A stretch of 64,000 bases of DNA from Bugulina stolonifera (Eukaryota; Bryozoa; Gymnolaemata; Cheilostomatida; Bugulidae): assembly GCA_935421135.1 (NCBI GenBank), contig OW285191.1, positions 8,627,504 to 8,691,503 of the forward strand, read 5' to 3'. Positions 51,385 through 63,715 of this stretch are shown piece after piece. The notes under the pieces were generated by a model. That model was given only the letters and a program-made list of their open reading frames with translations, made no database searches and had not been told where the DNA came from. A program made the position numbers and the translations under genes. Every line of letters starts with the position of its first letter. The stretch's first letter is position 1.

Positions 51385-51912
51385 TGTGTTGACGATAGTA
51401 ATACTCTATAGACTATAACATCTCCTCCTAGTACTAGTGATGAGTTAAAAGAGATTTATCAGGCGGCGTAACCCTGGTACTGATTAAACCTCTTGGTGAG
51501 ACTAACTCATTTGTCACTTAGTAGAAAACTAATGCCTTGCCATGCGGAACTAGCAATGCATGCTTAATTAAGTATCCTAGTGTGTAAACACTAAGCACAA
51601 TCAACTACGACTGACTATCTAAACAATAATGCCATGCAGGTCTAGGGTCATTGTACCTACATGTAGCATATACTACACAACTACATGTATGTAAGATGTA
51701 GCTGAACTATAGAGTTATGCAAATGTAAATATTGATCATTGTTCTACTCTTTCATCATCCAGTGACAGTGGTGCAGCTGCACCCTTGATTTACAATATAT
51801 TGACGCATGTACCTCTAACTGGAACTACTGTATAAAGTCAGGTAGTCCCCTCTTACATGTATATAACATAGTCATAACATTTTTCAGTGTTCCCATGTTT
51901 TTGTGCTTACAG
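51385..51912. promoter_or_regulatory. Bidirectional promoter region between dispanin and NAA40
   Basis: Start codons of the two divergent genes lie about 0.5 kb apart, so they probably share control sequence. The first NAA40 coding exon (a short MGRK-type start) may also lie here but is too short to place. Confidence 0.45.
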
Positions 51913-54900
51913 AAAGGAAAGAATAATGAGAAACATAAACAGAGACGTGAACAAAGAAAAGAGGTGTGTGATGTCATTTCCTTCCTTCTCTCGAGGAGAA
52001 ATATTTTGCGTTGTACATAAAACATTATTTTGCTTATGGCATAAGCCTAAGTTCTCCACATTAGAAGAATCAAGGGCTGACAACTCCATGTTTATTTATC
52101 AACCCAAATCAATGTTCTACCTTCACTATTTAATGTTGCATGTATCTTGAGGTAATTATATGGTGATTTATTTGTTTAGGAGGCCAAGAAGATAGCGGAG
52201 GAGCAGGCACTAGTAAATGCTGCCAATGAAGTGAAAAACCCACTTGGTCTGTTGGCACCCATGTTCAACAAGTATGAACGCAACGGGTTAGTACTATGAT
52301 TACTTCATCATGTGTTCTATCGGGCTTCCCAGAATTCTATTCCGGTCTGTTAGTCTAGTGATTTTCAGAAATTCTCTGACAATTATTAAATCTATGACTG
52401 TGATTATCTGTAGGCCCTACTCAGTGATGTCACAGTGTACTATTTAACATACATGTAAATATTACCAGAAATGTCGCACCGTTAATATAAGATTATATTT
52501 TCATATCGTGATTGTGAATTGCTTAGGTAGGTAAAGACAGTAGTACAGTTGACGCAGGTACATTCAAGACACAGATAGACATTGTAGTATTAAAGGGGAA
52601 AATCACAAATTTTGAAGTGATTCTAAAGTGATAGTTCGAAATCTGGCGGTTTCAGACGTCATTTCTACAAATATCAAAATCCGCGTTTTTATCCAAAAAA
52701 TCGGTTTATCTGATTGGTCATGGGCGCATCCTTATTGGTAGTCTAAGGTCTGCAGACTTACACCGATATGCGAGGTGACTAATCTATGCCCCGTTAAAAC
52801 CACTATATTGCTATAGCCGTGTTGTTTCCGGTGAGTTTGCGCATTCGCAGTTTAGTGGTTTGCTACGGCCACTTGTGTTTTTTTTTGTAATTTCCAAAGT
52901 TTTATGCTACTTACACTTACTTGTCTTTTATATCGACTAATAGCTCACGGCATATTCTACAATGCATATTCATTCATCGGTAAGAAATCAAATCAAGTTA
53001 TATTATAATAAGTATTTGTTCATTCTTTTCTAATCCTACTAGATTATTTCCCACCGACTCTCACTCTGACTGACAGTCACTGCAGTTTCACTGAACTATA
53101 AAAAACGCTAGTTTTAATTTGTTTAAAATAGTTATTTATCATCAATTATGTTTGTTTTTATTTACTTATGCACGTAATTAATTAATAACTGTTCTACCAT
53201 GGGTTTCATTGGTAGTTCAGCGAGCTAGCAGAAGCAGTGACTCTCAGTCATATTCGGAGCTAGCAGTGACTATCAGTCAGATTCGGAGCTAGCAGTGACT
53301 ATCAGTCAGATTTGGAGCTAGCAGTGACTCTCAGTCAGATTCGGAGCTTGCGTGACTCTCAGTCAGATCGGAGCTAGCAGTGACTCTCAGTCAGATTCAG
53401 CTAGCAGTGACTCTCAGTAAGTTTCCGTGGGAAATATTACATGAACTGAAGCTGCAATAAAATCACTTTTATTTCTTTGGCATCAGATTGCTGTTGACTA
53501 GACACAAGACAAATGAATCACCAGTTACTGCTTCCTTGCCGCTGTAAATTAATGATTACAAGTCAAACAATCAATTGAAGGCAATGCAAATCAATATAAT
53601 AATATATCATTCAATTTATTTAGTGTGTTGCTTTTACCAAAACAGGCTAAATATAAATGATTAAAGCTGTTAGTTGGAGATGGTAAAGCAACATTTCCAA
53701 AAAATGACAGTTCCAGCAAGATGTTTCTCAACTGTGTAGGTTACATTTATTAGAAAACAATTCACCGATAATTAAGTTTGATTAAATGAAAAATTAATAT
53801 TAAAAAGGAAAATTAATGGGTGGGGTTAGGGGTTCAAACTGTCACGGAGAGGTTTAGTTTGGAACTATATTTTTCCCATTGTAGGCCTATTGGATTGCAG
53901 TACATCACTTCACCTCCATACTTTCCTGGTGTTCTATTTTTTCCTTTACTGCCTATTTTAATTTTATTTTAATGTTGCTAATTTTCATTTCATGGCGTGC
54001 GTTCAGATAAATAAAATTAAAATAAGCAGTAAGTAAGCCCAATGACTGAAAGAAAAAAACAGAGATGCCAGACTCAGTTAATTCAAGCAACATTTTATGG
54101 CTTATTAAAAGACTGTTTCCAAAATAAACCTTGCAAACATCTCTGGAAAAAAACTAGTATCCTATGTATGTTTGTGCAATATAATGAATCTGTTCCACAA
54201 TACTGACCATTAAGAAATTTACTTTAGCCTCAGTGACTGTGACAAACCCTATTGATACTCTTAAACCACTACTGTCGCACCATTCAATATTTTAAAATAA
54301 TCTTGTTCATCCTTTTTCAGTAAGATTGATGTGTTGTTTGTCTTTGGTAACCTAACAGCTGCCAAGAAAACCCTATTTCAATATTGGCTGATTTCACCTT
54401 CATACAGCCTATGCTGGGAATTTTGGAAGCTCTCAAGCAGTTAATATAAAACTGTGCTACAGAGATAGCCATAGGACTTGCAATGCATTGCATTGTTTTT
54501 TGTGGGCATGACCCTAACTTACTTATTCATCACTGTGCACAAGAGTTATTTATAGAATGACAGTTAGTGTTGGCTCAATAAGATTACTGGGCTATTTGAT
54601 GTTAGTAGCTTACCTATGTACATAAGTTACAAGTATAGACTTAGAACAGGCATAGCCATAGGAACTTAACAGGTCTCAATGCTGAATGGAGGTCATAATA
54701 GCCAATATTCAAATGAGTTTATCTTGGCTGCCACTAGGTTTACAAAGACAAACAGCACATCAATCTTCATGAAATAAGATGACCAGTATTCTTTGCAAAT
54801 ATTGAATGGTGAGACAGTAGTGGTTTAACTATTCTCTAAAATGGCATGGGCCTATGTGACTAAAAATATTGGGCCTACACTGTGGTGACTTGGTGACTAC

Positions 54901-57900
54901 TATGTCTAACTACTACTATTACTATTGATAATTCAACTTCTGTTGATTCTATTGATACTGTAGCTACTACTGCTACTACTGGACCCTCTGGTACTACTGC
55001 GACAACTTACCACTTTTCTACGACTAACTATTATTGTAACCAACTACTACTATTACTACTGCTGATTTTAACTACTTGCATGATTACTACTAATGCAACC
55101 ATAACTAACTACTGAAATCACCATAATACTGCTACTACACTGCTATCACTTTAACTTACTGCTAACTACTACTATAAGTAACTACTCCTACTGCTAATAC
55201 GAACTACAGCTAACACCACAAATGGTTTTTTTATTTTGCTAGTAAACTGCTGCTGTGACTACTAATACTGGCGATAGTGGGCATACTATCAGTGTTGAGT
55301 TGATACTAACACATACAGCTTGTTGACTTGTGTTGTAGGATGTTGCAGTGTCTGCTGCAGTTGGGCCACCAGATGCCGATATGCTCTCTTACTTTATCCT
55401 ATGAGTTAGTAGTACTGAAGCTCTAGTGAGTTTTACCATGCACTAGCCGATGCTTTCAAGAAAATGCAGTTTCATATCCATATAGCTCTTGGGGTAGGTA
55501 GTTGTATGAATAACTACTCGGAATCCTGTATCTTAAACATTGATGCTTTATCGGCAAAGAAGATTTAGAATCTGATACTCCTTCAGAGTCTCTAATAATT
55601 TTGAATTTAGTTATTATAGTAATTACACTTACATGAATTATCCATTGTTACACATGAAGACTGTGTGTGTAGGCAGATCTATGTGCAAATGAAAGTAATA
55701 CACGAGACAGTCATTTCTTGGTTGCAGATAAATTCTGGTAAGATGTTCCAGACAAAATGTTATAGCCTTGGAATGTCGCAAGAAACACTGATGGAGGGTA
55801 AACTATCCAGTTCAACAGGAACAACTTTAGGAAGAACCCTCATTCATCATTGCAGTTGGTCTGGTATCCTTGCCGGCAGTCTCCTTGAGGTTAAATATTT
55901 GTCCATTGCCTTTGCATGTAGGTGCAGTAGTGGTGAAAGCTAGATAGACCTCCTTACTCCTTAGCTGGGGTTTTGGAGAAGGGGAATAAATCTAGAGAAA
56001 GCGATTTCTGTTTAAGTCTTACTGAAAAACAGAGGTTATCTCAAATTTCTCCACTTCTGCATCTAAACAATTATTGACCTCCATGGCCTGAATCTTGCAA
56101 CCATTTGCTATCAGCCATTATGTTAGCTGTCAACATCATATGGTCAACAAGGTCAGTCTATAACTGTAGGGCTTGCCAGTGACCTCTACCTCACCAACTA
56201 TGCAAGTGTTCAACTGTTGAAATCCAGGCAGTGAAGTTGAAGTTTGATCATAACACAGTCCACTCTGCACTCTGCTGGAACTTCCTCCACTTGTACACCT
56301 CTGCTCTGACTGCTCAATACTCTCTAGCACAATCTGTTGGCTATGTTATAAAACCATAGTATATGCTATATGGTGGTAATCATTAGTGCTTTGCCATAGA
56401 TTCAGCAGTTGAAGCTATCCTAGCCTAGCCTAGCCACCTGCAGTATAATATTTTAATGTGTACTTTTAATAATACTATTAGGCTACCAATGTTTTTCATG
56501 GGTAGCAGAGTGTCAGAAATTATTTCCAATGATATTGTGTAAACCTTTTATACATGCATATGTATAAAATATGTATATGTAGATATAATAAAGAATTCGT
56601 GATTACATATTATAATGTTTATAAAAATACAGTGTGTTGTGCCATATGGTACCTTCAGCATGTGCATGCACGTTCATTTGTCATACATAAGTTTTATAAT
56701 GATAAAAGGTATATTATATTACTGATACATGTACAGGTATAAATGCATTTGCATTGTTGACAGACGATGCTAAGGTCTATGTGATTGCACTGACAACTCA
56801 ATTAATCTACTCAATTTATAAATGCAGTCAAGAAATTGAAATGAAAGTAAGGAAAACAAGTACATGTATAATTAGCATTGCATTATGTTATACGGATAAT
56901 AGTATAAAGTTATCTCCCCAGGAATGGTCGATCGCCGGAAACCGTAGTCTCACAAAATAGAATGCCGAAATCTCAAAAAGGAGATAACTCCTAATTTTTC
57001 AATCATTTAGAAGAAGTTTTAATTTCACTAATTGAGGCATAAGGAGGGTTATAAAATACAAATTCTTTGTTATTAATAAGAGAACATATGTTGATTTAGT
57101 ATACTGTACAATAATTGTTTGAATATCTTGTTTAGAACAGTACAAAAACTAACTTCAAAGTAGGGCACAATTTGTGAAATTCTCCTTTAAACTAAAGATG
57201 GGAAACTAATGACAAAATCATATAGGCCTACTATACCCACTATTTCAAAGTCATCTCTGATTCTGAATGACTCTGCTGTGAGGCCTCCGAATGCCATATC
57301 TGTATTGAATGCATGTAATATTGTAATAAGTCCATGTATATGATGTTGATGTTTTAGTATTAACGTTAAGATAGAATGTGGGTTTGCTCAGGATTGGCCA
57401 GAAGATATCCAGCAGTGGGGATTCCAAATCACAAAGAGGAACATGGAGGAGTTGTGAGTACATGTACATAATATATACCCTCTGGTTTGTTTACATGTCT
57501 CATTGTGTCCTACAGCCAGCAGAGATAATGGAAGGGAAGATTGGACACTCAACGATAAAACCCTGTCCCACTAAATATGCCCAATTTGGCGGTCCCGGCG
57601 CTCCGCTATTCACTTTCCCGCCATGCATGTGTTGAGTTTTTAAATAGCTAATAGGCTAGTGTCGCGGTTTCACTGCTTAACTATTGCGTTCTCTGTAATA
57701 AATTATCATTTATATAAGTAGACTGTATATTCGGTGCCGCTGTTAAAAATATTATCTGATTGGCTGGCGGAACACCAATAGTAAAAACGGATTTGTGCAC
57801 AGGGTAGCGCAACTCCTTGCTTATTCCAGACTTGGAGGCGGGGACGGACAGTTTTTGGCCTGAGTGTCCAATCTTCCCTTCCACTATCTTTGCAGCCAGT

Positions 57901-60900
57901 GCAAATATCATGGGATCTCCTCAGCATTGCACATTGTACTGTATTTGATGGAAATACTACTGATTGACTGTGTGTACTAGTAGATGTAATGTATTTAATG
58001 CAAGCCATAATCATAAGCTATTGGTTAGTGTGAAGCTGTACTGGGAGAGGAACAGCTATGAGCCAACTGAACTCAGAAATTCCAATAAACATGTAATGAG
58101 GTAGAGGATAACTCTAAACCGCTACATATTTGACAACGATTTCATAAGAGAATATGAGTTATAGAAGGCATTTAATCATAAATGAAAAGAAATATATCCC
58201 GGGTATGAAGTAATACACTTTGTAATGCGGGAGTTAGTAAAGCTGTTTATCAGTAAGGATTTTGAAGGGATTAAAGAGAGAAGACAACTTCACATTACAA
58301 TCAATAGCTAATGGCAGACTTCGTGCAGAGATATTACTTTAGTACACAATATAGTCTGTATATAAATCTGTGTACTCAATGCTCTGTAATATAGAACATA
58401 GCCCAAGTTTGTGTACCGCAGGTACGGAAAAGAATGGAAGGACAAGGAGAAAAGGGCAGAACTGTTGGAAGACAAGGCGCAGTATCTTATAGCTAAACAA
58501 GATGATGGAAAACCTGTTGCCTTCTGCCATTTTAGATTTGACATGGACTTTGATCTCGCTGTCCTATATTGGTTAGTATATTATCTATAGAATAGAATGT
58601 AGTGGTTGGTGTCATATTTTGGATTCTCAACTATTGCAAGGCCCATATTATGTTATCTGTGTATGACATAACGTAAACAAATGATATCTGGTTCAGTTAT
58701 GAAATACAGCTGGAGGAGGAAGTACAGAGAAAGGGTCTGGGTAGATTCATGATGCAGCTAATGGAACTGATGGCATTTCAGTGAGTCTTATATTATTATA
58801 TTATATTATGTTATGTTATGTTATGTTATGTTATGTTATGTTATGTTATGTTATGTTACGTTACGCTACGCTACGTTACGTTACGTTATGTTATATTATA
58901 TTATATTATTACAGTAGTATTATGTTGTATTGCTACTAAAATAATACATGTCTATAATAAGTAGCCTGCAATATGCATACAATGTACATTGCATCTGCCG
59001 TATATGCGAACATGTATTTGACTGTGTGCTGCTATTGTAACTCTACGAATGGATGAAGAGCATAATACTGTTTCCAGCTCTAAGTTCAAAGACCTTGTCT
59101 TTGTCGTGACCAATTACCCACGTCCTTCAGATACTATACATTGTTACCCATAACATCTCCTACGAGACGCCCATCTTGTTTTTATAACTCTGCTAGTAAA
59201 GTTTGATATTCTTTTCGTATAAAATCCATTGAAGATTGAACACACAACGACTGGCTTGCAGCTTTGTACAACTGTCAACAACACAAATTTGGAGTTATCA
59301 TCACTTTGGTTAGGAGTACACACTCATCTATGTTTTAATATTGTCAAATACTATCTCTGCATATCAGATTACTTGTCTGGTGGTCTGCAGCAGAAAGCTA
59401 GTATTATTATAGCTATAGACTGCTCTAAGTTAGATTTACTACCAACGGGAGGCAAGGCAACCCCAACTGCACCCTGCTGGTGATTCAATGTTAATCATGG
59501 AAGTCATTGCTATTATCAAAATTGTTTTTATAAAGTAGGCAACTCCTAATTCTCCCATTTCATATTAATTGGTGCCATGAAATCTATTGTGGTTTATTTA
59601 ATGCACAGTGATATATGTTATACTATTGTTTTATCTAATACACAGTAATATGTATTATACTATTGTAGAACTCAGATGAAGAAAGTCGTGCTCACAGTGT
59701 TCCAGGATAATACAGCCGCCATGTCATTCTATAAATCCAAACTCAAGTAAGTCTCCCCAGTAGTCCCCTGAGACAGTACTGTTAGTTAGCTGTATGTAGC
59801 ATGACTGTTAACACATCGGGCATCTCCCTCTCCCCCGTAGTATGGCGTGTACATGTAACTAATCTGCTGTTAGATATCAAGTGCTAACACCAACTGGGGC
59901 TTTCATAAAATACATATATTTGGTTTTGCTTCAAAGTTCCCACCATTTTGCACATTAATTAGGCAGCTCTTCCTCTAGCACTCTATGAGGTTGGACCAGA
60001 GCCATTGAGAGCTCAATAGCTCTGGGTTGGGCAAGGAAGTACCTTTACTAAAGCATCTGTTGTGTTAATGATCAGTCTCTTATAGAAGTTGTGTTCCCAC
60101 ATTCACAACTTCGTGACAAGAGTAAACGACTTCTCACTCATTTCTCCTATCGCTTTGCATCTTAGAGGTAATAGGCATATGTAGATACATGCAAGCAGGG
60201 TTATTCTTTCCATCTTGTGATTTGGGTAAAATAATGTATTTGAATAACAAGTATTTTATTTTATATGGTTTTATCCTCCACAGCAATAACTGAGACACAA
60301 TATCGCAAGGTTTGCTGAAATTTGATGTGGCATTGGTGTAATGGCAATGGCCGAACCTTCAAACATTCATTCACATCTACTGTAACTATTTGCTCCGAAT
60401 ACTCTCCAACTCTGTGACCCAGCCATAGACATCATAATCTCTCGCATCCTTCCTGCTCCTTATTTTCGTCTATATACAGTTCAAGTTTACTTGCATCTTG
60501 AAGTTACCCTCCCAATTGTTGTGAGAAACCTTACAACGTTGTGACGTCATGTTGACCTTGTAGATGCCCTGATAGTGTCGAGATATTTGCAAAGTTATTT
60601 ACTATGCTTTTCAACTTTCTACAATTTGATTTATTCGAGATGGTTTTGTCCTGGTTGTAGTAAATTTAGCATTTATTTTGTATCTCTATTCATACCTTTC
60701 ACTTTACTGTGTGACTCAATATTTAGTGTCACTGCCCATGTATGACTGTATGTAATTATATTTCGCCATGCTGTTGTAAATCCAAAATGCCATTTTAGTC
60801 ATCGACATAATACTAGATTAAGTTATTAATAGCTGGGTATGGCAGGAAACACTGATTTGATTTTAATTAACTTACGTTACCCAATCGGTGATCTGTTGTG

Positions 60901-61053
60901 TCCATTTGTTTATCACTACAGCGTATGTTTTGTGACAGGTACGCGGTGGACGAAACAAGCCCCTCGGCCATCGATTCAGAGTGGGAAGTCAATTATGAAA
61001 TTCTGAGTAAACCCATCAAGAGCAAACACCCTCAGAAAACAACTGCAGCTTGA
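51913..61053 (+). CDS. NAA40: N-alpha-acetyltransferase 40 (NatD)
   Basis: Exons: 51913-51963, 52180-52286, 57358-57453, 58422-58571, 58697-58780, 59669-59746 and 60939-61053 (stop TGA). They total 681 nt with all phases consistent. The N-terminus is a basic coiled stretch (KHKQRREQRKE), then NKYERNGINVKIEC. The GNAT domain follows: PVAFCHFRFDMD, VLYCYEIQLEEEVQRKGLGR with the acetyl-CoA Q-x-x-G-x-G loop, and TQMKKVVLTVFQDNTAAMSFY. NAA40 acetylates the N-termini of histones H4 and H2A. The true start is unresolved: an in-frame ATG at 51895 would read through the putative acceptor, whereas relatives start with a short separate MGRK-like exon. Intron 2 (~5 kb) is packed with repeats. An AATAAA lies at 61398-61403. 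Confidence 0.95.
53222..53417. repeat. Minisatellite, ~29 bp x ~7
   Basis: Units GAGCTAGCAGTGACTCTCAG followed by TCAGATTCG, with small deletions in later units. Because 29 is not a multiple of three it cannot encode one protein repeat. NAA40 intron. Confidence 0.92.
54261..54830. mobile_element. Long inverted repeat (~155-bp arms) in NAA40 intron
   Basis: The left arm 54261-54418 and right arm 54680-54830 are reverse complements with scattered mismatches. They share TTAAACCACTACTGT, AAGATTGATGTG, TTTGTCTTTG and AATATTGGCT. The spacer is about 260 bp. Foldback element or a duplicated inverted fragment. Confidence 0.8.
54896..55235. repeat. Degenerate ACT/CTA trinucleotide-rich tract
   Basis: Long run rich in CTACTACTATTACTA-type triplets interspersed with AACT. 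Decayed triplet microsatellite in the NAA40 intron. Confidence 0.8.
57519..57893. mobile_element. MITE with GCAGAGATAATGGAAGGG ends and 5-bp duplication
   Basis: 375 bp. The left end reads GCAGAGATAATGGAAGGGAA and continues to GGACACTCA; the right end is its inverse with two changes. AGCCA flanks both sides. Inserted in the NAA40 intron just after the exon at 57453. Confidence 0.85.
58787..58905. repeat. (TTATG)n pentanucleotide microsatellite
   Basis: TTATG repeated, grading into TTACG and CTACG and back to TTATA. Seven bases after the NAA40 exon ending at 58780, so it begins at the splice donor. Confidence 0.95.
59997..60024. repeat. Hairpin CAGAGCCATTGAG (copy 2)
   Basis: CAGAGCCATTGAG, two bases, then CTCAATAGCTCTG (one mismatch). 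Same palindrome as at 31812-31841. Confidence 0.8.
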
Positions 61054-63715
61054 AGCACTTGATATTATACAAGGTTAGACAAATCCAATTCACTTGTTAT
61101 TGACACTGCGCAGCTTTCAACACTGAACACTATGGTATGGACTCAAGTTGTTCGGAGTTGGATACTGAATGTATATATTACATTGACATTAAATCATCTC
61201 TTCATGTCATTTTACTTGTACTCTTCTACATTTCCCTGCGAGAAAAATGATATACTAAAATATGAGTTTTATGTAAGTCTTTAGCGCTAAGTTAGCATAA
61301 TTTTGTTTTGGTATATTATTTTACAGAAGGTCTTTTGAATTATCTTCCGGATATTTGGTACTCGAAAATATCAGTTTTTGCATACCAGTTTCTACCCAAT
61401 AAATACCTATTCAGGTAAATCATGATCTTTTTTCATTGCGAAATGATAGCAACAGACTAGATTCGTAATCAAAGAAAACAAAACTTCAGTGCGATTTATA
61501 AGGACTGGCAGTTACAACAGCATTTTATATTATCTGAAACAAAGTGTTTTTAAAATATGGTTATAATAGCAAGGAAGGAATATTGCTTCCACTGAACGCT
61601 TATTGGTATAATCAACTACTTGACTCTATCAATGCATCTACTCGTCCATAAGAGCCTCATATTGATCAGCTTGCTAGCTTTCCTATACAATGGTAAGCAT
61701 ATCTATTCCAGTTGGAGAAAAAATCAATCTTTCTGCTGATAACCGCTTTGACTTGATGGCATTCCGACTGAGCAAATGTTTGGGTTCAAAATGTTATAGT
61801 TCACATTGTTGGCATAGGGGCGCTGTAGCCCAGTAAAATTTGGAATAGTTGATGGAAATTACGGTTGATATGCGTCTCTGTAAAACAAATAATTTGCATT
61901 ACTGAATGTTACTCGATATTTTTTGGATAAGTGAACCAAATATAAAAGGTGTGGTATCCATTATGCGAGTACCCTGTACAGGCCTACACTTACGTATATT
62001 CATACTGTAGGTGTTTGGAAATACAAGTATTTAGGCCTATATATCCAGGTAGCCCGTCAGTGCCCAAAGTGAAGTAGGTATAAAAACATTATTCAAATCA
62101 CACTTATCCAAGAACCTACATGTATATTGATTGCGCAATAGCACATTAGCTAGTTTGGTACATAAAACGGTGGATGATTTGTCTAAATATTGATGATGAA
62201 TTAGGAAAATAGTAAATTGAAGTGCTGTGTAATGCAACGCAAAAACATAATTAGGTTCATAATAAAGCCTACCAAAATTATTGCAAAATTGTATAATGCA
62301 ACTCAACCTTTTTGTCAACTCACTGAATTGCATAGTATTTTTTGTGCACAACTTACAAATTGAGTCAATTTATCCTTCTAATCAAATGCAAGTTTCATCA
62401 CTTTGTAATTCCAGTTAAATCTCTAATCATTCCATAAAGTTAAGATTATGTTACAACATTACGTAACGAGTGACAGTTAGGAAATACAAATGAGGTATAA
62501 CGAAGATTTCTTTCTTCCAACAGACTACTGAAGGATTAGGTTTTCCAGCAGTATCAGCTATGTGGAAGTTTGAAAGTTGTGAGTAAATTGCACTCGAAAC
62601 GATGATAAAAATAGTATTGTAAGAAAACCAATCAAAATCACTGAAACGAATATAAACTAAATTTCTCTGCATGTATGTCAGCAGGTTTGAGTCTGATATG
62701 TGTATATATTGTAAAGCAGTAAGCGTTTAGTACAGAATAGTATGCAATATATAACATATAGTCTCCTGATTATCTGTAGAGATTATCGAGAAAATATTGA
62801 CAGTTGCCTCATAAATAATATTTAATTTTGCTTAAATGTTCATAATTTAAAAGCAATCATCCCTGGAAAATGCTGCGAGTTTTTATTTCCAATAAATCAT
62901 CTAAAAATGAAAGTATAGAATGTTGATAATGAACCATGACTCTCTTCACTCCATTGTACCTGCGTGAACCGCGTATCTAGAATGCTGAAAGACGCTGCTA
63001 ATGAGTTTGCGTTTGTTGATCAAGGCATGACATTCTGGGAGGCGTAACCTAAATTCAGAAACCATCCTTAATTTTATCAGAGCAAATAGGGTAAGTATAT
63101 GTGGGCAATTTCTAGTTACTAGTAGGCTGTGTATACTATTAATATGCCGTAATTCTTATAATATATTGCAGAAGGTCATATTTTTTCACTCCTGCCTACA
63201 CATTTAAAGATTTATGCAACCTGAACTTAACTGGTCTTTTACATTATGTATATTATGTATCATCGCCTATTTCCCCTGTTACTGTCTAACGTCCTGATAA
63301 ATGTATAAAATGTGTTGGTTTAATCAGCATAATGTGTCTCAATTCCACAGAAATGATTGTCCATTACTATATTAATATCCTTATTAATGTTTTGTAGGTT
63401 TAATTAACCAACTATCCTGCAGGTAGGAATTTTGCTGCTTAAATATATTAAATGCAGGTAAGTATTGGTTTGCTGCTGCTAGAAGTACATCGTTGTCAAT
63501 CACTATTCTATACCTACATTCTTAAGATGAGATGCTACTGGAATATGAGCAAGTTGTCACACCATTAGATGGTTTCATCTTCAACTGTTGGAGATGTTTA
63601 TATAGTTAGCTAATGATCTAATGATGGTTTACTAAGTAAAATTGTTACCAAAGAGTGGTTCTTATTTATATTGTGTAACTTTTAAGTATGTGAAGAGTGC
63701 CCTTGCTGTAATAAC
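61054..63715. other. NAA40 3' UTR and intergenic region
   Basis: No convincing exons on either strand. Poly(A) signal candidate at 61398. AT-rich text, with short ORFs lacking splice or family support. Confidence 0.45.

Noticed and set aside
55665..55943. 92-codon plus-strand ORF in the long NAA40 intron
   Set aside because: Flanking NAA40 exons join perfectly in phase without it, and no family motif is visible; chance or relic.
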